Assembly (NCBI GenBank): GCA_947095585.1
Contig: OX352761.1
Coordinates: 61,766,882-61,830,881 of the forward strand
DNA: 64,000 nt
Direction: 5' to 3'
Source of the DNA: Nephrocerus scutellatus
Taxonomy: Eukaryota; Arthropoda; Insecta; Diptera; Pipunculidae
Position 1 is the first letter of the stretch; each line of letters starts with the position of its first letter. The notes under the pieces are model-generated. The model did no database searches. It was not told the origin of the DNA and was given only the letters and a program-made list of their open reading frames with translations. Shown in pieces: positions 1 through 8,390 of the stretch. The translations under genes were made by a program, and so were the position numbers.

Positions 1-118
1 GGAACAAGTCTTATAGTCACATATTAGTCCTACATTCCGAGTTTCATACGAATCCCTTGAGAAATGGCTTGGTTCCAAAAATCCCAGACCCTATTGGCCA
101 GATCCCAGAATTTCCATA
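1..118 (+). repeat. Reference monomer (phase 1-118) and its internal motifs
   Basis: This first copy serves as the phase reference for the other entries. It has 49 G+C of 118. Internal elements are: AGTC at phases 7, 15 and 26; TAGTC as a direct repeat at 14-18 and 25-29 (11 bp apart); two CpGs at 38-39 and 49-50; ATCCCAGA as a direct repeat at 81-88 and 102-109 (21 bp apart); an A5 tract at 77-81; the palindrome TGGCCA (an MscI-type site) at 95-100; and a short inverted repeat TTCC-ATA-GGAA crossing the monomer junction. TTCC occurs at phases 35, 73 and 112, spaced 38, 39 and then 41 bp around the junction, close to one third of the monomer. None of these proves a function; they are landmarks. 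Confidence 0.9.
37..53 (-). other. Degenerate CENP-B-box-like motif, one per monomer
   Basis: On the minus strand, phases 53 to 37 read ATTCGTATGAAACTCGG. The known mammalian CENP-B box is YTTCGTTGGAARCGGGA with essential positions TTCG, A and CGGG. This motif keeps TTCG, the A, and the first and last bases of CGGG (7 of 9 essential positions, 12 of 17 overall) but has CTCG instead of CGGG. The motif recurs in most monomers, and the variants TATGAA, TAGGAA and TATAAA at phases 47-52 destroy the TTCG half. Given the missing central GG, binding by a CENP-B-like protein is only a possibility; a chance match in an A/T-rich monomer is a real alternative. Confidence 0.25.
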
Positions 119-472
119 GGAACAAGTCTTATAGTCACATATTAGTCCTACATTCCGAGTTTCATACGAATCCCTTGAGAAATGGCTTGGTTCCAAAAAT
201 CCCAAACCCTATTGGCCAGATCCCAGAATTACCATAGGAACAAGTCTTATAGTCACATATTAGTCCCACATTTCGAGTTTCATAGGAATCCCTTGAGAAA
301 TGGCTTGTTTCCAAAAATCCCAGGCCCTATTGGCCAGATCCCAAAGTTTCCATAGGAACAAGTCTAATAGTCACATATTGGTCCTACATTCCGAGTTTCA
401 TATGAATCCCTTGAGAAATGGCTTGGTTCCAAAAATCCCAGACCCTATTGGCCAGATCCCAGAATTTCCATA

Positions 473-591
473 GGAACAAGTCTTATAGTCACATATTAGT
501 CCTACATTCCGAGTTTCATACGAATCCCTTGAGAAATGGCTTGGTTCCAAAAATTCCCAGGCCCAATTGGCCAGATCCCAGAATTTCCATA
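473..591 (+). repeat. 119-bp monomer class (extra T at AAAAATTCCCAG), first of about 28
   Basis: An extra T in the A-tract region (AAAAATTCCCAG instead of AAAAATCCCAG) lengthens this monomer to 119 bp. The same insertion recurs near 8778, 9723, 10314, 11967, 12912, 13503, 15038, 26160, 27105, 27696, 28405, 29350, 30295, 30886, 31477, 32422, 33029, 34682, 44404, 47826, 50744, 51689, 56581, 58216, 59043, 59634 and 60581. It is confined to A-type blocks and is the best marker for them. Its spacing of 945 or 591 bp reveals 8-monomer and 5-monomer periods. Confidence 0.92.
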
Positions 592-1063
592 GGAACAAGT
601 CTTATAGTCACATATTAGTCCTACATTCCGAGTTTCATAGGAATCCCTTGAGAAATGGCTTGGTTCCAAAAATCCCAGGCCCTATTGGCCAGATCCCAGA
701 ATTTCCATAGGAACAAGTCTTATAGTCACATATTAGTCGCACATTCCGAGTTTCATACGAATCCCTTGAGAAATGGCTTGGTTCCAAAAATCCCAGACCC
801 TATTGGCCAGATCCCAGAATTTCCATAGGAACAAGTCTTATAGTCACGTATTAGTCCCACATTCCGAGTTTCATACGAATCCCTTGAGAAATGGCTTGGT
901 TCCAAAAATCCCAGACCCTATTGGCCAGATCCCAGAATTTCCATAGGAACAAGTCTTATAGTCACATATTAGTCCTACATTCCGAGTTTCATACGAATCC
1001 CTTGAGAAATGGCTTGGTTCCAAAAATCCCAGGCCCTATTGGCCAGATCCCAGAATTTCCATA

Positions 1064-2230
1064 GGAAAAAGTCTTATAGTCACATATTAGTCCTACATTC
1101 CGAGTTTCCGAATCCCTTGATAAATGGCTTGGTTCCAAAAATCCCAGGCCCTATTGGCCAGATCCCAGAATTTCCATAGGAACAGGTCTTATAGTCACAT
1201 ATTAGTCCCACATTCCGAGTTTCATCCCTATTGGCCAGATCCCAGAATTTCCATAGGAACAAGTCTTATAGTCACATATTAGTCCTACATTCCGAGTTTC
1301 ATACGAATCCCTTGAGAAATGGCTTGGTTCCAAAAATCCCAGGCCCTATTGGCCAGATCCCAGAATTTCCATAGGAAAAAGTCTTATAGTCACATATTAG
1401 TCCTACATTCCGAGTTTAATACGAATCCCTTGATAAATGGCTTGGTTCCAAAAATCCCAGGCCCTATTGGCCAGATCCCAGAATTTCCATAGGAACAGGT
1501 CTTATAGTCACATATTAGTCCCACATTCCGAGTTTCATACGAATCCCTTGAGAAATGGCTTGGTTCCAAAAATCCCAGACGCTATTGGCCAGATCCCAGA
1601 ATATCCATAGGAACAAGTCTTATAGTCACATATTAGTCCTACATTCCGAGTTTCATACGAATCCCTTGAGAAATGGCTTGGTTCCAAAAATCCCAGACCC
1701 TATTGGCCAGATCCCAGAATTTCCATAGGAACAAGTCTTATAGTCACGTATTAGTCCCACATTCCGAGTTTCATACGAATCCCTTGAGAAATGGCTTGGT
1801 TCCAAAAATCCCAGACCCTATTGGCCAGATCCCAGAATTTCCATAGGAACAGGTCTTATAGTCCCATATTAGTCCCACATTCCGAGTTTCATACGAATCC
1901 CTTGAGAAATGGCTTGGTTCCAAAAATCCCAGACGCTATTGGCCAGATCCCAGAATATCCATAGGAACAAGTCTTATAGTCACATATTAGTCCTACATTC
2001 CGAGTTTCATACGAATCCCTTGAGAAATGGCTTGGTTCCAAAAATCCCAGACCCTATTGGCCAGATCCCAGAATTTCTATAGGAACAAGTCTTATAGTCA
2101 CGTATTAGTCCCACATTCCGAGTTTCATACGAATCCCTTGAGAAATGGCTTGGTTCCAAAAATCCCAGACCCTATTGGCCAGATCCCAGAATTTCCATAG
2201 GAACAAGTATTATAGTCACGTATTAGTCCC
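1064..2230 (+). repeat. C-type satellite block with duplicated head and a truncated monomer
   Basis: C-class markers appear in the order GGAAAAAGTC, GATAAATGG, GGAACAGGTC, ACGCTATTGG with GAATATCC, then CACGTATT monomers. The head of the cassette (GGAAAAAGTC, GATAAATGG, AACAGGTC) occurs twice, at about 1064 and 1374, separated by a 77-bp truncated monomer. The ACGCTATTGG/ATATCC monomer also occurs twice, near 1579 and 1933. This block therefore looks locally rearranged compared with the C blocks at 15.4, 35.1 and 44.9 kb. Confidence 0.8.
1179..1255 (+). repeat. 77-bp truncated monomer (41-bp internal deletion)
   Basis: The monomer starting GGAACAGGTC jumps from GAGTTTCAT directly to CCCTATTGG near 1225, losing 41 bases (phases 48-88 or thereabouts). 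There is no evident microhomology at the join. It is the shortest monomer I noticed in the window. It lies exactly between two copies of the C-cassette head, which suggests an out-of-register recombination product rather than a simple deletion. The preceding monomer also lost 3 bases at about 1108 (GAGTTTCCGAATCC). Confidence 0.9.
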
Positions 2231-2435
2231 ACATTCCGAGTTTCATACGAATCCCTTGAGAAATGACTTGCTTCCAAAAATCCCAGACCCTATTGGCCAG
2301 ATCCCAGAATTTCCATAGGAAGAAGTCTAATAGTCACATATTAGTCCCACTTTCCGAGTTTCATACGAATCCCTTGAGAAATGGCTTGGTTCCAAAAATC
2401 CCAGACCCTATTGGCCAGATCCCAGAATTTCCATA

Positions 2436-2552
2436 GGAACAAGTCTTATAGTCACATATTAGTCCTACATTCCGAGTTTCATATGAAACCCTTGAAAATG
2501 GCTTGGTTCCAAAAATCCCAGACCCTATTGGCCAGATCCCAGAATTTCCATA
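2436..2552 (+). repeat. 117-bp monomer class (GAAACCCTTGAAAATGG), first of 12
   Basis: This monomer has GAAACCCTTGAAAATGG in place of GAATCCCTTGAGAAATGG, a net loss of one base plus a T-to-A change. The same form recurs near 5045, 16778, 17705, 19575, 22270, 36541, 38545, 41930, 46263, 49565 and 53311, always after the CACTTTCCGAG monomer. The B block near 62.3 kb lacks this monomer altogether and passes straight to the TATGAATCC monomer. Confidence 0.9.
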
Positions 2553-3024
2553 GGAACAAGTCTTATAGTCACATATTAGTCCTACATTCCGAGTTTCATA
2601 TGAATCCCTTGAGAAATGGCTTGGTTCCAAAAATTCCAGACCCTATTAGCCAGATCCCAGAATTTCCATAGGAACAAGTCTTATAGTCACATATTAGTCC
2701 TACATTCCGAGTTTCATACGAATCCCTTGAGAAATGGCTTGGTTCCAAAAATCCCAGGCCCTATTGGCCAGATCCCAGAATTTCCATAGGAACAAGTATT
2801 ATAGTCACATATTAGTCCCACATTCTGAGTTTCATACGAATCCCTTGAGAAATGGCTTGGTTCTAAGAATCCCAGACCCTATTGGCCAGATCCCAGAATT
2901 TCCATAGGAACAAGTCTTATAGTCACGTATTAGTCCCACATTCCGAGTTTCATACGAATCCCTTGAGAAATGGCTTGGTTCCAAAAATCCCAGACCCTAT
3001 TGGCCAGATCCCAGAATTTCCATA

Positions 3025-3128
3025 CGAACAAGTCTTATAGTCACATATTAGTCCTACATTCCGAGTTTCATACGAATCCCTTGAGAAATGGCTTGGTTCC
3101 AAAATTCCCAGACCCCAGAATTTCCATA
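3025..3128 (+). repeat. 104-bp monomer class (14-bp deletion), first of about 23
   Basis: CCCAGACCCC joins directly to AGAATTTCC, losing 14 bases around TATTGGCCAGAT, with a CC microhomology at the join. The same deletion is found near 3801, 5670, 6360, 6813, 7978, 16931, 18331, 20201, 22896, 24298, 39171, 40217, 42556, 43250, 50196, 50529, 53706, 54396, 54971, 55780, 57297 and 63200. Subtypes exist: one preceded by CCAAAATTCCC, another by CCCTTTAGAAATGG, and a derivative reading CCCCATAATTT. The MscI-type site and one copy of the ATCCCAGA direct repeat are removed. Confidence 0.92.
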
Positions 3129-3242
3129 GGAACAAGTCTAATAGTCACATATTAGTCCCACATTCCGAGTTTCATACGAATCTCTTGAGAAATGGCTTGG
3201 TTCCAAAAATCCCAGACCCTATTGGCCAGATCCCAGTCCATA
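3129..3242 (+). repeat. 114-bp monomer class (4-bp deletion CCCAGTCCATA), first of about 18
   Basis: CCCAGAATTTCCATA is shortened to CCCAGTCCATA, a loss of AATT, usually in a monomer that also has AATCTCTTGAG. It almost always follows directly after the 104-bp monomer, so the pair removes 18 bases per cassette. Further copies are near 3925, 5793, 6485, 7409, 8100, 18455, 20325, 24420, 39295, 40339, 42678, 50315, 53829, 55095, 55902, 57420 and 63322. At 57420 the flank is mutated (AGATCTTAGTCC). Confidence 0.92.
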
Positions 3243-6200
3243 GGAACAAGTCTTATAGTCACATATTAGTCCTACCTTCCGAGTTTCATACGAATCCCTT
3301 GAGAAATGGCTTGGTTCCAAAAATTCCAGGCCCTATTAGCCAGATCCCAGAATATCCATAGGAACAAGTCTTATAGTCACATATTAGTCCTACATTCCGA
3401 GTTTCATACGAATCCCTTGAGAAATGGCTTGGTTCCAAAAATCCCAGACCCTATTGGCCAGATCCCAGAATTTCCATAGGAACAAGTCTTATAGTCACGT
3501 ATTAGTCCCACATTCCGAGTTTCATACGAATCCCTTGAGAAATGGCTTGGTTCCAAAAATCCCAGACCCTATTGGCCAGATCCCAGAATTTCCATAGGAA
3601 CAGGTCTTATAGTCACATATTAGTCCTACATTCCGAGTTTCATACGAATCCCTTGATAAATGGCTTGGTTCCAAAAATCCCAGGCCCTATTGGCCAGATC
3701 CCAGAATTTCCATAGGAACAGGTCTTATAGTCACATATTAGTCCCACATTCCGAGTTTCATACGAATCCCTTGAGAAATGGCTTGGTTCCAAAATTCCCA
3801 GACCCCAGAATTTCCATAGGAACAAGTCTAATAGTCACATATTAGTCCCACATTCCGAGTTTCATACGAATCTCTTGAGAAATGGCTTGGTTCCAAAAAT
3901 CCCAGACCCTATTGGCCAGATCCCAGTCCATAGGAACAAGTCTTATAGTCACATATTAGTCCTACCTTCCGAGTTTCATACGAATCCCTTGAGAAATGGC
4001 TTGGTTCCAAAAATTCCAGGCCCTATTAGCCAGATCTCAGAATATCCATAGGAACAAGTCTTATAGTCACATATTAGTCCTACATTCCGAGTTTCATACG
4101 AATCCCTTGAGAAATGGCTTGGTTCCAAAAATCCCAGACCCTATTGGCCAGATCCCAGAATTTCCATAGGAACAAGTCTTATAGTCACGTATTAGTCCCA
4201 CATTCCGAGTTTCATACGAATCCCTTGAGAAATGTCTTGGTTCCAAAAATCCCAGACCCTATTGGCCAGATCCCAGAATTTCCATAGGAACAGGTCTTAT
4301 AGTCACATATTAGTCCTACATTCCGAGTTTCATACGAATCCCTTGATAAATGGCTTGGTTCCAAAAATCCCAGGCCCTATTGGCCAGATCCCAGAATTTC
4401 CATAGGAACAGGTCTTATAGTCACATATTAGTCCCACATTCCGAGTTTCATACGAATCCCTTGAGAAATGGCTTGGTTCCAAAAATCCCAGACGCTATTG
4501 GCCAGATCCCAGAATATCCATAGGAACAAGTCTTATAGTCACATATTAGTCCTACATTCCGAGTTTCATACGAATCCCTTGAGAAATGGCTTGGTTCCAA
4601 AAATCCCAGACCCTATTGGCCGGATCCCAGAATTTCCATAGGAACAAGTCTTATAGTCACGTATTAGTCCCACATTCCGAGTTTCATACGAATCCCTTGA
4701 GAAATGGCTTGGTTCCAAAAATCCCAGACCCTATTGGCCAGATCCCAGAATTTCCATAGGAACAAGTATTATAGTCACGTATTAGTCCCACATTCCGAGT
4801 TTCATACGAATCCCTTGAGAAATGACTTGCTTCCAAAAATCCCAAACCCTATTGGCCAGATCCCAGAATTTCCATAGGAACAAGTCTAATAGTCACATAT
4901 TAGTCCCACTTTCCGAGTTTCATACGAATCCCTTGAGAAATGGCTTGGTTCCAAAAATCCCAGACCCTATTGGCCAGATCCCAGAATTTCCATAGGAACA
5001 AGTCTTATAGTCACATATTAGTCCTACATTCCGAGTTTCATATGAAACCCTTGAAAATGGCTTGGTTCCAAAAATCCCAGACCCTATTGGCCAGATCCCA
5101 GAATTTCCATAGGAACAAGTCTTATAGTCACATATTAGTCCTACATTCCGAGTTTCATATGAATCCCTTGAGAAATGGCTTGGTTCCAAAAATTCCAGAC
5201 CCTATTAGCCAGATCCCAGAATTTCCATAGGAACAAGTCTTATAGTCACATATTAGTCCTACATTCCGACTTTCATACGAATCCCTTGAGAAATGGCTTG
5301 GTTCCAAAAATCCCAGGCCCTATTGGCCAGATCCCAGAATTTCCATAGGAACAAGTATTATAGTCACATATTAGTCCCACATTCCGAGTTTCATACGAAT
5401 CCCTTGAGAAATGGCTTGGTTCTAAGAATCCCAGTTCCTATTGGCCAGATCCCAGAATTTCCATAGGAACAAGTCTTATAGTCACGTATTAGTCCCACAT
5501 TCCGAGTTTCATACGAATCCCTTGGGAAATGGCTTGGTTCCAAAAATCCCAGACCCTATTGGCCAGATCCCAGAATTTCCATACGAACAAGTCTTATAGT
5601 CACATATTAGTCCTACATTCCGAGTTTCATACGAATCCCTTGAGAAATGGCTTGGTTCCAAAATTCCCAGACCCCAGAATTTCCATAGGAACAAGTCTAA
5701 TAGTCACATATTAGTCCCACATTCCGAGTTTCATACGAATCTCTTGAGAAATGGCTTGGTTCCAAAAATCCCAGACCCTATTGGCCAGATCCCAGTCCAT
5801 AGGAATAAGTCTTATAGTCACATATTAGTCCTACCTTCCGAGTTTCATACGAATCCCTTGAGAAATGGCTTGGTTCCAAAAATTCCAGGCCCTATTAGCC
5901 AGATCCCAGAATTTCCATAGGAACAAGTCTTATAGTAACATATTAGTCCTACATTCCGAGATTCATACGAATCCCTTGAGAAATGGCTTGGTTCCAAAAA
6001 TCCCAGGCCCTATTGGCCAGATCACAGAATTTCCATAGGAACAAGTCTTATAGTCACATATTAGTCCTACATTCCGAGATTCATACGAATCTCTTGAGAA
6101 ATGGCTTGGTTCCAAAAATCCCAGACCCTATTGGCCAGATCCCAGACTTTCCATAGGAACAAGTCTTATAGTCACATATTAGTCCTACCTTCCGAGTTTC

Positions 6201-6889
6201 ATACGAATCCCTTGAGAAATGGCTTGGTTCCAAAAATCCCAGGCCCTATTGGCCAGATCCCAGAATTTCCATAGGAACAAGTCTTATAGTCACATATTAG
6301 TCCTACATTCCGAGTTTCATACGAATCCCTTTAGAAATGGCTTGGTTCCAAAAATCCCAGACCCCAGAATTTCCATAGGAACAAGTCTAATAGTCACATA
6401 TTAGTCCCACATTCCGAGTTTCACACGAATCTCTTGAGAAATGGCTTGGTTCCAAAAATCCCAGACCCTATTGGCCAGATCCCAGTCCATAGGAACAAGT
6501 CTTATAGTCACATATTAGTCCTACCTTCCGAGTTTCATACGAATCCCTTGAGAAATGGCTTGGTTCCAAAAATTCCAGGCCCTATTGGCCAGATCCCAGA
6601 ATTTCCATATGAACAAGTCTTATAGTCACATATTAGTCCTACATTCCGAGTTTCATACGAATCCCTTGAGAAATGGCTTGGTTCCAAAAATCCCAGGCCC
6701 TATTGGCCAGATCCCAGAATTTCCATAGGAACAAGTCTTATAGTCACATAATAGTCCTACATTCCGAGTTTCATACGAATCCCTTTAGAAATGGCTTGGT
6801 TCCAAAAATCCCAGACCCCAGAATTTCCATAGGAACAAGTCTAATAGTCACATATTAGTCCCACATTCCGAGTTTCATACGAATCTCTT

Positions 6890-8390
6890 GAGAAATGGCT
6901 TGGTTCCAAAAATCCCAGACCCTATTGGCCAGAACCCAGAATTTCCATAGGAACACGTCTTATAGTCACATATTAGTCCTACATTCCGAGTTTCATACGA
7001 ATCCCTTGAGAAATGGCTTGGTTCCAAAAATTCCAGGCCCTGTTATCCAGATCCCAGAATTTCCATAGGAACAAGTCTTATAGTCACATATTAGTCCTAC
7101 ATTCCGAGATTCATACGAATCCCTTGAGAAATGGCTTGGTTCCAAAAAGCCCAGGCCCTATTGGCCAGATCCCAGAATTTCCATAGGAACAAGTCTTATA
7201 GTCACGTATTAGTCCCACATTCCGAGTTTCATACGAATCCCTTGAGAAATGGCTTGGTTCCAAAAATCCCAGACCCTATTGGCCAGATCCCAGAATTTCC
7301 ATAGGAACAAGTTTTATAGTCACATATTAGTCCTACATTCCGAGTTTCATACGAATCCCTTTAGAAATGGCTTGGTTCCAAAAATCCCAGACCCTATTGG
7401 CCAGATCCCAGTCCATAGGAACAAGTCTTATAGTCACATATTAGTCCTACCTTCCGAGTTTCATACGAATCCCTTGAGAAATGGCTTGGTTCCAAAAATT
7501 CCAGGCCCTATTATCCAGATCCCAGAATTTCCATAGGAACAAGTCTTATAGTCACATATTAATCCTACATTCCGAGATTCATACGAATCCCTTGAGAAAT
7601 GGCGTGGTTCCAAAAATCCCAGGCCCTATTGGCCAGATCCCAGAATTTCCATAGGAACAAGTCTTATAGTCACGTATTAGTCCCACATTCCGAGTTTCAT
7701 ACGAATCCCTTGAGAAATGGCTTGGTTCCAAAAATCCCAGACCCTATTGGCCAGATCCCAGAATTTCCATAGGAACAAGTCTTATAGTCACATATTAGTC
7801 CTACCTTCCGAGTTTCATACGAATCCCTTGAGAAATGGCTTGGTTCCAAAAATCCCAGACCCTATTGGCCAGATCCCAGAATTTCCATAGGAACAAGTCT
7901 TATAGTCACATATTAGTCCTACATTCCGAGTGTCATACGAATCCCTTTAGAAATGGCTTGGTTCCAAAAATCCCAGACCCCATAATTTCCATAGGAACAA
8001 GTCTAATAGTCACATATTAGTCCCACATTCCGAGTTTCATACGAATCTCTTGAGAAATGGCTTGGTTCCAAAAATCCCAGACCCTATTGGCCAGATCCCA
8101 GTCCATAGGAACAAGTCTTATAGTCACATATTAGTCCTACCTTCCGAGTTTCATACGAATCCCTTGAGAAATGGCTTGGTTCCAAAAATTCCAGGCCCTA
8201 TTATCCAGATCCCAGAATTTCCATAGGAACAAGTCTTATAGTCACATATTAGTCCTACATTCCGAGATTCATACGAATCCGTTGAGAAATGGCTTGGTTC
8301 CAAAAATCCCAGGCCCTATTGGCCAGATCCCAGAATTTCCATAGGAACAAGTCTTATAGTCACATATTAGTCCTACATTCCGAGTTTCAT
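6890..8390 (+). repeat. D-type satellite block
   Basis: D-class markers are CTGTTATCCAG or CTATTATCCAG, GAGATTCATACG, AATCCGTTGAG and, at the end, CCCTTAAGAAATGG coupled to CAGTCCC. Rare private variants include CCAAAAAGCCCAGG near 7143, CAAGTTTTATAG near 7311, GAGTGTCATAC near 7931 and CCCCATAATTT near 7978. All of these recur near 54.6-57.3 kb. The block passes into A-type DNA at about 8.4 kb. Confidence 0.8.

Larger units (their letters stand above)
1..1063 (+). repeat. A-type satellite block (partial, left edge of window)
   Basis: About nine monomers with A-class markers in order: CCCAAACCC with GAATTACC, then CATTTCGAG with CATAGGAATCC and TTGTTTCC, TATGAATCC, the 119-bp monomer, CATAGGAATCC, GTCGCAC and CACGTATT. 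The same order recurs near 14.0-15.4 kb, 33.6-35.0 kb, 44.0-44.8 kb and 60.2-61.0 kb. One copy here has CAAAGTTTCC where the other copies have CAGAGTTTCC. No gene is present. Confidence 0.85.
2950..4300 (+). repeat. 690-bp, 6-monomer tandem duplication inside B block
   Basis: The 104-bp plus 114-bp monomer pair followed by CTACCTTCCG and ATTCCAGG/ATTAGCC with GAATATCC occurs at about 3112 and again at about 3801, 690 bp apart (6 x 118 minus 18). Downstream monomers through AACAGGTC and GATAAATGG (3655 and 4346) repeat with the same offset. The ATTAGCC monomer in both copies has GAATATCC, a combination not seen in the other B blocks, so it was copied with the duplication. Confidence 0.8.
2231..6890 (+). 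repeat. B-type satellite block with C insertions (22-monomer duplication)
   Basis: B-class monomers follow in order: GACTTGCTTCC; TCTAATAG with CACTTTCCGAG; a 117-bp monomer with GAAACCCTTGAAAATGG; ATTCCAGACCC with ATTAGCC; GGTTCTAAGAATCC; CATACGAACAAG followed by a 104-bp monomer; AATCTCTTGAG with a 114-bp monomer; CTACCTTCCG; and ATTCCAGG with ATTAGCC. Two copies start at about 2263 and 4823, 2559 bp apart. This equals 22 monomers minus 37 bases (two 14-bp, two 4-bp and one 1-bp deletion). C-type monomers (AACAGGTC, GATAAATGG, ACGCTATTGG) sit between them. Confidence 0.85.

Noticed and set aside
11..25. TATA-like CTTATAG or ATATTAG as a promoter in each monomer
   Set aside because: Short A/T-rich words occur by chance in a 58.5% A+T monomer; nothing downstream looks like a transcribed gene or a Pol III promoter.
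112..122. Hairpin or terminator from TTCC-ATA-GGAA across the monomer junction
   Set aside because: The stem is only 4 bp with a 3-base loop and no U-tract follows; too weak to call a structure.
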